NCBI GenBank assembly: GCA_037954235.1
Contig: JBBMOA010000020.1
Location: 7,236,501 to 7,300,500, forward strand
DNA from: Aulostomus chinensis
Lineage: Eukaryota; Chordata; Actinopteri; Syngnathiformes; Aulostomidae
Direction of reading: 5' to 3'
DNA: 64,000 bases
Positions 55,290 through 64,000 of the stretch are shown here, one piece after another. Numbering within the stretch: the first letter of the stretch is position 1; each line of letters starts with the position of its first letter. The notes under the pieces are model-generated. The model was not told the origin of the DNA. It saw only the letters and a program-made list of their open reading frames with translations, and did no database searches. Both the position numbers and the translations under genes were made by a program.

Positions 55290-56388
55290 CTGTGATGTGG
55301 CTCTGACATTTATGATACATCAACGATACCACGGGTGTCAACCCAGCTATTAAAGTTCTCAGGCCACCCCAACCACTTTACCAGAACCATGTTCTTTTTT
55401 CAAGGACAGTATTTTCTCAATTTTAAAGCTTTTGTTTTTAGCCACTATCACATGCTGCAGCTCCTGAGCATAAAATGTTCCTCTAACCGGCTCTCCCGCC
55501 ATGTCTGTTAATCTGTATACAGGCGGGTCTCTGGCCACGCACTCTGTCACGGTAAAGTGTTCATCTGTAAAAGTCTGTTCATAACCCTTTCTAAACACGC
55601 CTCGCAGCTTTGATATTCGCACTGTGTCCCCCTACTTACATTTAAAAGGTGTGACTTTGGAATTTGGTCTTATTTTGTACAAGTTGTGAAAGACTATGTC
55701 CTCATTTTCACTGTTCACATCACAGGGAGCCATTTTAATTGATCTGTGAAAAGACTTGTTGTACGCACTGACCAGCTCCTGGATGTCACGTCCACATATC
55801 TCCTTGAATTAGCAGATGTTAAATACCTCCACATACGTGTCTTCATGGTTCTGTTAAACCGCTCCACAACACTAGCCTTGGTCTCGTTCAGGGTGGAAAA
55901 ATGTACGATGTTATGTGTCTTCATCAGTCTCTGAAAGTGTTTATTATAAAACTCTGCTCCCGCATCTGTCTGGAGTTTTACAGGGACGCGTCCACTGCTC
56001 AAATGTCTGCAAACGCATTTGTCACACTTGCCCCGCTTTTAGATCTTAGACACCGGACCCATGCATATTTACTGAACACGTCTACACACGTCAGCAAATA
56101 TTTCACATTGTTATTGTCTTCAGAATACTCGACCATATCAACCTGAAATTGCTTGTGAGTACCGCTGACCAGTACTCCATGACAGCGAAAGTGTTTAAAA
56201 GCCCTGGCGTGGAGTGTGTAGGCATCCTGGCCCACTAAAAAAGTTTTAACTGTGTCCAAGTCAGGTGTAGCAGCCCCTGTCTCGCTAGCTGCCTTACGCA
56301 GACTGTTTATACTCCCAAGACCCCCTGGGTGTGAGGGGTTGTAATAAATATTATGCAGTATGGTGTTCATGGTCAAGACAAACCGCAA
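55290..56388 (-). pseudogene. Polinton retroviral-type integrase with chromodomain
   Basis: 56388-55999: N-terminal part with GGLGSINSLRKAA and KQFQVDMVEYSEDNNNVKYL (first catalytic Asp in VDM). After a shift near 56000: VKLQTDAGAEFYNKHFQRLM (second Asp) and ETKASVVERFNRTMKTRMW (Glu), the DD35E core. More shifts follow at about 55790 and 55640. 55622-55359 is the SH3-like part (VFRKGYEQTFTDEHF, GEPVRGTFYAQELQ). In another frame VKWLGWPENFNSWV (about 55345) is the chromodomain. The enzyme would join element ends to host DNA. At least three frameshifts: inactive, although all three acids remain. Confidence 0.85.
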
Positions 56389-56658
56389 AAGATCATGTGT
56401 TGGTTAAACATCATAGATTTATTTTAAAATCCCAACATACACACAGGTAGATACAATCTATAAAGACTAAAATTTTTAAAAAGAGTGAAAGATGGTTACA
56501 GCTTCAGATCAGAACAATTTTCGAGCAGCTGGTGGTTTGGGCTCCCATGTGTTTAAGATTTTCACCCGCTCGTCGCATATCAACCAGAAGTTTTCATGCT
56601 TGCTCACAGCGTCGTTCTGCTTGTCAAGTATGGCCATAAAGTTGTCAACCTCTAACAG
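56389..56658. other. Gap between integrase and accessory gene
   Basis: AT-rich, with the minus-strand 3' end of the accessory gene. A minus-strand poly(A) signal-like tttatt is at 56410. Confidence 0.4.
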
Positions 56659-58032
56659 TTAAGCCATTATAGATTCCACTACACCGGCGATTTTCACAGG
56701 GTCGCAGAGCATGCGTTTCAGAAACAGGTAACTCCTGATTGTCACCAAGAAGTTGTCGTTCCACAACATGTTCATGATGGTGTTGTATTTTGCTTGAAGA
56801 AAATACTCCAGGACTTCTTCCAGACAGCTGTGTTGACGCTGGCTCGGGTGGTTGACAAGACACCCATAACACTCATCTTTCCACACCTTATTCACAGTTC
56901 TGGTGAGCAGGTGGTAGAAGGCAAATATCACATGCTGCACAAGACGGGGTCCCTGGTCTTGAGGCATAAATGTCTCTACACTGTCCACATACACACCACC
57001 GTGAGTGGAAGTGTCTGCTGGGGGTGGGTTCAACCCCATGGATGAAGAGTCCTGGTGGGGGTTGTTGTTGTTGGATGGCGTGAGCAGCTTAGGTGTGAGT
57101 TCTGGTGAATACAGTCTGGAGACGAGGTGGATTTTGAGTGGTGTCTGGGTGTCTGTAAATAAAAGAAATGAGAGAAGAGAATTAACACATGAATCAAACA
57201 CATACACAATGTCTACAAAAACCCCTGCCTTGAACAACTACCACATACCTACACAATGTAGGATCTTATTTATCAATGCTTCCTTGGCGGGGTGCAGAAA
57301 GCCGTCACATGTGTTATCGTCAGTCTGATTTGATACAGCATCAAAAATAAGGCGCTTCCTAACTCCTGCAAAAGCTGTGGCCAGTGGGTCCTTCTCGATG
57401 ACTTCTTGTAAGGCATTAAACACCTCACACAAAGCTGGTCTGTCGCACCACTGTACAAAAGAAAAGTCTTCAAATTCTTTTGGGCCTTTTTTTGTTCTAT
57501 TGAAAGATGTTGTCAGGTACAACACAGCACCATCGTGACAAGCTCTATATGATTTGGGTCTTGATGAGCTGTGCCATCGGGACATTTTCAGCTCGGTGTA
57601 GCCCATTATAGGGCTACTGTGAAACTTTGCGCACAATATATCATAAAAATGAGACCAATCACGAATAGACATGCCGTGTGCGACTCCATATGATTCAACG
57701 AATGCATCACCCACGCTCAGATAAACTTTACAGTCTGTATATTTAACTTTATACACATACCAAAAATCTCCTTCAATAACCTCCTCATACTTTCGCGCAG
57801 CTCTCTCATCTACCTGCTCCTTTTTTTGCATTTTGGCCCATCCTGTTCTACACGATGCTCTGACATACCATCGGGATGTGTAGCCATTTCTGGTGAGTCT
57901 GCTTTAGGCGTTGAAAAGTCTGATGGGATGATCCGATCGTGATGTGCGCACATAAATATCAGAAAAAACACAAATGTATTAAAACAAATCGGCACTGGGG
58001 GAAAACTTACCATTAACCAGAGTCGTGTCCAT
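56659..58032 (-). pseudogene. Spliced Polinton accessory protein with CxxC-HPSQ-H-C motif
   Basis: Predicted exons on the minus strand: 58032-58011 (ATG in the inverted repeat, donor G|GTAAGT), 57898-57249 (donor G|GTATGT), 57152-56659 (acceptor TTTATTTACAG). Both junctions keep frame (G|AC gives Asp each time). Exon 2 carries DFWYVYKVKYTDCKVYLSVG, MSIRDWSHFYDILCAKF and PKEFEDFSFVQWCDRPALCE; exon 3 carries VWKDECYGCLVNHPSQRQHS followed by CLEE, a likely metal-binding knot. One shift in an A-run near 57815 separates 58010-57830 from the rest. I recall this family from fish Polintons; its function is unknown to me. A DNA-binding or early regulatory role is possible but unproven. Confidence 0.55.
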
Positions 58033-58324
58033 GATTTCGCCGGAAAAAACATGGGCGGGAGTCCACCGGTCTCCACCTTGGGTCAGAAACGCATATGATA
58101 CAGCCAACAAACTCCGGGCGTATTGAAGTACTAACCCATAATCCCATATGACTAGCAGAACATGTCCAGGCATGTTTACGTCCTGCCACAGACTCCCATT
58201 GTTTGAGATCTCCGGAAGGAAACGGACACACCCCTTTTTAGCGTGGGGGTGCATGCGCACGAGGACGCGTATTCACATGCACACGCAAAAGTTTCCACAT
58301 GCACGCGCAAAAGCGCCGTCTTAT
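57967..58324 (-). repeat. Polinton right terminal inverted repeat
   Basis: Reverse complement of 48032-48337; ends gcgccgtcttat at 58324. Includes the second copy of the ATG exon with donor (58032-58005). The flanks outside both ends do not share an obvious 6-bp duplication. Confidence 0.9.
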
Positions 58325-59050
58325 AAGCGTCGTTTATATTGGCTAAATAATATAAAAATAAACACTTTTGCAAGCATCCTTATAAGGGTCTTAATCCCTC
58401 TCAAGGTCTGATCCTAGAATTGCCCTGACATGAATCTAAATATTATCTATAACAATCGTTTCACAATTCTCCTCTCAAAACACTCATTAAAACTTGTGAA
58501 CTGAATCAAATGAAATTCTGACAATTTTAGACACTTAAGGAACAATGTAACTACTGAGGTATGAATTTGCAACCATTCCCTGCCACCCCAGTATGGCTTG
58601 GCCTGTCTGTGCCGTGTGTGTGTATGTGTATGTGTGGACTATTCACTGCCCTGTGGTATATACAGTACATGAGGCACTCTGTCTATATTGTGGCTGAGAC
58701 AGGGTTAGTAACTTCTGAAATTTATTACAAAGCTCACTGATTATGTTAACAAGAGAAATGTAGGAGAGTTGTAATGTACAAAGCAGAAGTCTTTTGAAGT
58801 GTTTTAAGTTATTTTGAGTGCATTGCAGTGTTGTTTTGAAGTGCTGCCGCTTGCTCAATTTGAAAATTTACAGCATTATGAGAATTGTATTGTTCCTGTG
58901 ACATCTGTACACATAGTATCACAGATGGATTGTAATGGATTAGGTATGTGACATTTGTGACATTATATTTGTTTACATTATTATTCAATGTATACCTCAG
59001 AGTAGTCCAAGAAGATTGCTTGATTTGAAACATTTTGTATTCCTGTTCCC
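58325..59050. other. No recognisable feature
   Basis: AT-rich; short GT-rich run at 58613-58633. The minus frames 58643-58858 and 58809-59054 look accidental. Confidence 0.5.
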
Positions 59051-59056
59051 CCAAGC

Positions 59057-61990
59057 CAGCCCCTGGTGAAGGTTCGAATCAAGTGGCCACTGGCCTGTAA
59101 GACGACAGTTTAGGAGTAGTTTGACGAGGACATCGATAAAGTGCTTGGAGCATCTGCAAAGGGAGATGTGGATCGAAGGCTGCAGGCAATGACGACCATC
59201 ATCTTTAGTCTAGCCCAGGAGAGGTTAGGTGCAGAGGAGAAGAGATCAGCTCGGAGACCCTATGCCATGAACCAAAGGGCTGCCGAGATCAGCAGAATCT
59301 GAGTCCCCCCGGCAGGGCTGCGGGCCCTCTTGAGGAAAAGGCTGATGACCCTGCGCAGAGACGAGTGGCACCGAAGGTGTCAGAAAGAGAGATCCAGGAA
59401 GCAGGCTGGATTCATAGCCAACCCCTTTGGCTTCACGAAGCAGCTGCTGGGGCAGAAATGGGATGGGAACCTGGGCTGCTCCAAGGAGGAAATAGACCTG
59501 CATCTCCACAACACATACAGTGATCCTTGCAGACAGGAAGATCTGGGCCAGTGCGATATCCGTGTAGAACCACTTCCTACCAAGGATTTCAACACTAAGG
59601 AGCGACTTCTGAAAGAGGTCCAGGAGGTTTAGAAGAAGGCCAGAGTGAGCTCAGCCCCTGGACCAAGTGGTGTCCCGTACAAGGTATACAAGAACTTTCC
59701 TCTGCTACTTAAGCGACTCTGGAAAATGCTTAGGGTCATATGGAGGAGAGGGAAGGTGGCTCAATAGTGGAGATTCGCTGAAGGTGTCTGGATCCCTAAA
59801 GAGGAGGATTCCAAGAAGATCGACCAGTTCAGGATAATCTCACTGCTGAGCGTGGAAGGAAAGGTCTTCTTCACCATAGTAGCAAGGCGGCTGGCGGACT
59901 TCCTCTCCAGTAACAACTACATAGACACAAAAGGGAGGTATCTCAGGAGGGCCAGGGTGTCTAGAACACACTAGAGTGGTGACTCAGCTCATCCGGGAAG
60001 CCAGGGAGAACAAGGGAGACCTCACTGTGCTGTGGTTAGACCTAGCCAATGCATATGGCTCCATCCCACACAAGCTGGTCCAGACCACCATGGCCAAACA
60101 TCATGTGCCGCACCACGTAGTGGATCTGATCCTGGATTATTATGACCAGTTCAGGATGAGAGTTACAGCGGGAGAAGTAACATCAGAGTGGCACAAGTTG
60201 GAGGTGGGGATAATCACAGGCTGTACCATCTCTGCAACCTTGTTTGCGCTGGCAATGAATATGATTGTGAAGTCTGTGGAGCCGGAGTGCTGGGGCCCAC
60301 GGACCCATTCAGGGACACACCAGCCCCAATCAGGGCGTTCATCGATGATCTGACAGTCACCACAGAGTCTGTGCCAGGATGCAGGTGGATCCTCCAAGGG
60401 CTGGAGAGACTCATCCGTTTGGGCTCGGATGGGATTCAAACCAGCCAAGTCCAGATCTCTCGTGGTGAAGAAGGGCAAGGTCACGGACAGGTTCCGTTTC
60501 AACATCAAAGGGTAAATGATACCATCAGTCTCGGAGAAGCCGGTGAAGAGCTTGGGCAAAGTCTTTAATTGCAGCCTCAAAGACTCCTCATCTGTCCAGG
60601 CAACCTGCCAGGAGCTGGACAGCTGGCTCAGAGCAGTGGATAGATCTGGCCTCCCAGGTAAGTTCAAAGCATGGATATACCAGCATGGTATATTGTCAAG
60701 GTTACTCTGGCCGCTACTTGTGTACGAGGGCCCTATCTCCACTGTGGAGACCCTGGAGAGGAAAGTCAGTACCTGTCTCAGGAGATGGTTGGGGCTGCCC
60801 AGAAGCCTCAGCAATATCGCCCTCTACGGGAACACCACAAAACTCTGGTTGCCCCTGAAGTCCTTGGAAGAGGAGTTCAAGGTGACACGGACACAAGAGG
60901 TGCTGATGTACAGAGACTCAAGTGACCCAAAGGTGACCCAGGCAGGGGTGGTGGTGAAGATCGGAAGGAAGTGGAGTGCCCAGGCTGCTGTGCTGGATGC
61001 AGAATCGAGACTGCGCCATAGAGATCTGGTGGGAGTGGTGGCCCATGGCAGAGCAGGCCTGGGGATGTTCCCAACACCACCTCAGCACAGGGAATGGAAG
61101 GGGAAGGAGAAGCGCAGGCAGATACAGGAGGAGGTCAGGACTGTCATGGAGGAAGGAAGGACTAGCAGAGCGGCTGGTCAGGGGCAGCAGGGGGCCTGGA
61201 CCAGATGGGAGCATGCCATGGACCGTAAAGTCACCTGGGCAGATCTCTGGCATCACACAGCATCAGCTTCCTGGTCCGGGCAGTTTATGACGTTTTACCT
61301 AGCCCAGCGAACCTCTTCACCTGGGGGAAAGTGGAGATCCTGAACTGCCAACTGTGTTCAGCAAGAGGCACTCTGGAACACATTCTGAGCTGCTGCCCAA
61401 AAGCACTCGGACAGGGCCGTTACACCTAGCGCCACAACCAGGTGTTGAAGCCGATTGCAGAAGCCATCAGCGAGAGGATCAGTAGCTCTGGCCGAGCGCG
61501 CAACAACACCTGCGTAATCACTTTTGTCAAAGCAGGGGATCAGCCAAAGGCAGGTCATAAAAAGCCACCAGTCGGGATCCTGGCAACAGCCCAGGACTGG
61601 CAGCTCTCTGTAGACCTGGAGAAGCAGTTGAGGTTCCCCCAGCACATTGTCCGCTCTGCCTTGAGGCCAGATATCCTTCTGGTTTCAGAGAGCATGAAGA
61701 ATATCATAATCATGGGGCTGACAGTGTCATGGGAGGACTGCTTGGGGGAGGCCCATGAAAGGAAGAGGACCAAGTACGAACACCTGGTCATCGACTGTCA
61801 TGCGCAGGGCTGGAAGGCAAGGTGCATGCCCATCGAAGTTGGTGGTAGAGGATTTGTGGGGCACTCACTCCACAAAGCCCTAAGTGCCCTGGGCATCACA
61901 GGAACAGCAAGGAGCAGAGCCATCAAGAACGTTACCGAAGCAGCTGAGAAAGCCTCGAGATGGCTCTGGATTTGGAGAGGAGAACCATGA
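59057..61990 (+). pseudogene. R2/R4-type LINE protein: RT, zinc knuckle, restriction-like endonuclease
   Basis: Order: RRDEWHRR..NPFGFTKQLLG (59360-59460); KKARVSSAPGPSGVPYKVYK (59635); EGVWIPKEEDSKKIDQFRII (RT motif 1); LTVLWLDLANAYGSIPHKLV (motif A, 60018-60077); GIITGCTISATLFALAMN (motif B); RAFIDDLTVTT (motif C, 60335-60365); SLGKVFNCSLKDS and LPGKFKAWIYQHGILSRLLW (thumb); CQLCSARGTLEHILSCC (zinc knuckle, about 61350-61400); LRPDILLVSESMKNIIIMGL (endonuclease). The PD-x12-14-D/E motif has Gly where the acidic residue belongs. Frameshifts at about 59970, 60350, 60520 and 61340, and stops at 59629 and 59764, make it dead. Confidence 0.8.
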
Positions 61991-62165
61991 AGACAAGTGA
62001 ATGCCACCTGAACACAAGTCATGGTCTGATCAGCCGTGGCTGGGTCGCCTGAGTAGGATGTCTGATGTTTGAAAGACCCGAAACATCTGATGATCTCAGG
62101 TAACATCACTGATGATGTGTTCAGGTGCATCAGAAGAACCTGATGTATTCAAGAACTGTATCATT
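59057..62165 (+). mobile_element. R2/R4-type LINE with restriction-like endonuclease, degenerate
   Basis: A long coding region (59057-61990) and a 3' UTR to about 62165 with inverted short motifs (gaacctgatgtattca, tgatgatctcagg). The family places its endonuclease after the RT, unlike the APE-type LINE at 36437. The start is cut inside the coding region, as expected of 5' truncation. No target duplication identified. Confidence 0.8.
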
Positions 62166-62255
62166 ACAGGTATGACAGGAAGAAAAAAAATTATAAAACA
62201 ATCAGAGATCCTCTTCACCTATAAATATTTAGTTTTACTCAGTCTGTATTTGGGG

Positions 62256-62638
62256 CGGCACAGTGGTGCAGTGGTTAGCACTGTTGCCTCACAGCGACAA
62301 GGTTCCGGGTTTCGAGTCCCAGCTCAGGCACTGGATCTTTCTGTGTGGAGGTTGCATTTTCTCCCTGCGCCTGTGTGGGTTCTCCAGCTTCCTCCCAAAG
62401 TCCAAAGACATGCAAATGGGGACTAGGTTAATTGGGTACTCTAAATTGACCGTAGGTATGACTGTAAGAGTGAATGGTTTTCTGTCTGTATGTGTTGGCC
62501 CTGCGATGGGCTGGTGACCTGTCCAGGGTGTACCCTGCCTCTCGCCTGAAAGCCGCTATGATAGGCTCCAGGCCCACACTCCACCCCCCCCCCCCCCGAC
62601 CCTTAACAAGATAAGCAGAAGAAACTGGATGGATGGAT
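62256..62638 (+). mobile_element. tRNA-derived SINE, full length
   Basis: Starts cggcacagtggtgcagtggt, ends (ATGG)n, with a 10-bp duplication GTATTTGGGG (62246-62255 and 62639-62648). A C-homopolymer lies at 62586-62597. Both pol III box-like motifs remain; the B box has an extra T (gggtttcgagtcc). Confidence 0.9.
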
Positions 62639-62976
62639 GTATTTGGGGCTGAGTCAATTGTGAGAGCAGGGCTTAGGCTGATGAAATTCCTGACACATAC
62701 AGTACCACAACAGACTCATTCAGTAAAACAGAAGATTCTTTAAGAGAGAAGGTGTGATTGTGAGACGTCTTTTTTGTTTGTTTGTTTGTTTTTTGTGAAT
62801 CCTAAACCCCAATCCCCCACTGCCCTTAGAGAACGTAGTCCCTTTAGCCTGTTCAAAGTGGAAATATTGTACAAATTTTCAGCCTTGTTATCTGTCTTAA
62901 AATTTACAGAAATGGAATTGGGGACATATGATGCCACCATTGGGCTGGCAGCATAGGTAGTCACAGCATTGTTAAA
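62639..62976. other. No recognisable feature
   Basis: AT-rich; a (TTTG)n run at 62773-62792. No coding signal. Confidence 0.5.
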
Positions 62977-62978
62977 TA

Positions 62979-63660
62979 CGTAAATTCTGGACTATAAGCC
63001 GCGATTTTTTTCGACGCTTCATGCCCCGCGGCTTATACCCCGGTGCGTCTTATACGAGGATTTTACCTTCACCCTGGGGTGTGGCGGGCAGCGGCAGCGG
63101 GCAGTAATTCCCTATTGTTCCTGATGGTAGCTCCAAGTACCGTACTTAGGGAAATTCCTAGCCAAATGTTATGGTAATTTCTCTAAGTACTGTACTTCGA
63201 GCGTCCAGTCCGTGCCGCGGTGCAGTGTAAAAAGAGCATCACACGATATTTTCAGTCATTTGTACTCACCCTCAAGACGGAGAGCAGAAGAAGGAATGCT
63301 TATGATGCAGCTTTCAAGTTAAAGGCAATCAATCTGGCGGTTAAAGATGGAAATAGAGCTGCAGCACGTAAGTTTGGCATAAACGAATCGATGATGAGAC
63401 GCTGGAGGCGGCAACATGACGAACTGACCCAATGCAAAAAGACGACAAAAGCTTTCAGAGGTCATAATAGCAGATGGCCCGGACTTGAAAACGCTCTGGA
63501 AGACTGGGTCAAAACGCGAGAACGGGCGGCCGAGGTGTTTCCGCTGTGCACCGCGGCTTATTTACCGGTGCGGCTTATACGTGTACAAAGTTGATTTTTT
63601 TCCCTAAAATAAGCATCTGCGGCTTATATAACGGTGCGCTCTATCGTCCGGAATTTACGG
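62979..63660 (+). mobile_element. pogo/Tigger-type DNA transposon, internally deleted
   Basis: TA on both sides (62977-62978 and 63661-63662). Ends CGTAAATTCTGGACTATAAG and, inward from the right, CCGTAAATTCCGGACGATAG. Repeated gcggcttata motifs near both ends strengthen the inverted repeat. At 682 bp it is far shorter than a full element. Confidence 0.88.
63220..63540 (+). pseudogene. pogo/Tigger transposase, DNA-binding part only
   Basis: RRNAYDAAFKLKAINLAVKD, then GNRAAARKFGINESMMRRWR and KKTTKAFRGHNSRWPGLENA form the first helix-turn-helix (CENP-B-N type) and the start of the second. The frame is open for 124 codons, then leads into the right inverted repeat. The DDE catalytic domain is absent. 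The protein could bind element ends but not cut. Confidence 0.8.
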
Positions 63661-63662
63661 TA

Positions 63663-64000
63663 GTCATCTGTCATGCCAGAGCAGCTCACTGAAGAAACAT
63701 AGGCTATTGTGTTTCCACAACACACATCTGCTGTGAAACGAAATTACATCACATGCCAGGGTGACATCATGCTGATGCATCATTTTTACAACAGCAACGA
63801 CCTTTTTTGAAAGGCAAAAATAAATAAATCAATAAATTGAGCTGTCTAAATTGGAACTCTGTGTTTTCAGCAAATTTTCAAGGCAGTTTTACCAAATCCT
63901 TTTCAACAGCACATGGAGTGTTTTCACTGAGTTAGCATGTTCAATGTTGCTTTCTTCAGGGTATAAAAAAACTACACACGCAGTTTTGGAATAAAATGCT
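63663..64000. other. No recognisable feature
   Basis: AT-rich sequence up to the end of the window. Confidence 0.5.

Larger units (their letters stand above)
48032..58324. mobile_element. Polinton/Maverick (adintovirus-like) element, internally deleted
   Basis: Long inverted repeats bound a 10.3-kb unit. The left arm is read on the plus strand (PolB N-terminus, then three late-type genes), the right arm on the minus strand (spliced accessory gene, retroviral-type integrase, penton-like, core-like, major capsid). Arms converge on poly(A) signals at 52.6 kb. This set defines Polintons, self-synthesising transposons that are also the endogenous form of adintoviruses. Full elements are 15-20 kb; here PolB catalytic parts, most of the capsid, the FtsK-type ATPase and the adenovirus-type protease are absent. 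I did not find the usual 6-bp target duplication. Two MITEs inserted later. Confidence 0.9.

Noticed and set aside
48032..58324. A 6-bp target duplication for the Polinton
   Set aside because: The flanks gtaata/agtaat on the left and tataag/ataagc on the right do not agree, so the exact outer borders remain open by a few bases.
60140..60814. A 224-codon minus-strand protein
   Set aside because: It is the antisense shadow of the R2-type reverse transcriptase.

Overview
This is a repeat-dominated stretch of animal nuclear DNA, almost certainly from a teleost fish. Introns have GT/AG borders, poly(A) signals are present, there are no bacterial-style operons, and the repeats (a tRNA-derived SINE ending in ATGG repeats, PIF/Harbinger, hAT and pogo relics, Rex/R2-type LINEs, a Polinton) are a typical fish set. 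I find no host protein-coding gene and no rRNA or functional tRNA gene. Essentially every recognisable protein fragment belongs to a transposable element or an endogenous virus, and nearly all are broken.

Layout. 0.6-4.1 kb: a PIF/Harbinger element holding an LTR-like block and a hAT MITE with a perfect 8-bp target duplication. 4.6-9.8 kb: a three-level nest, in which a hAT MITE is split by a degenerate endogenous retrovirus (5' LTR, tRNA-Tyr-like primer site, gag, protease, RT, integrase, stump of a 3' LTR) whose gag is split by a SINE. 10.4-11.8 kb: a TA-rich microsatellite, then an unusual degenerate array of about 82-bp monomers in alternating A/B types. 12.7-13.6 kb: an ISL2EU-like piece, a solo Harbinger right end and a LINE/SINE tail. 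15.2-16.0 kb: a short-motif cluster and a SINE. 19.5-23.4 kb: two adjacent pseudogenes, a DDE-transposase-like protein and a SAM-domain protein, which may be the two proteins of one little-described element. 23.9-35.9 kb: SINEs, a collapsed hAT, a hAT MITE and LINE scraps. 36.0-40.9 kb: a second Harbinger carrying an APE-type LINE, then an ISL2EU-like MITE, a LINE/SINE tail and another SAM-protein-related scrap. 41-46.7 kb: a SINE with a nested hAT MITE, LINE and Harbinger fragments.

48.0-58.3 kb is the most interesting part: a Polinton/Maverick (adintovirus-like) element with terminal inverted repeats of 306 and 358 bp. Plus-strand genes on the left (a DNA polymerase B N-terminus and three small or late proteins) converge on minus-strand genes from the right (a spliced accessory protein, retroviral-type integrase with chromodomain, penton-like and core-like proteins, major capsid). 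The polymerase catalytic domain, most of the capsid, the packaging ATPase and the protease are missing. Each inverted repeat carries a 22-nt exon with an ATG and a strong splice donor that is in phase with downstream exons on its arm, so the first genes of both arms may share a start exon. Two copies of one MITE sit inside the element, one of them splitting the capsid gene.

59.0-62.2 kb is an R2-type LINE with a restriction-like endonuclease that has lost a catalytic acid; 62.3-62.6 kb is a SINE; 63.0-63.7 kb is a pogo/Tigger deletion derivative that keeps only the DNA-binding part. Family names come from recognition of sequence motifs; no database search was possible.
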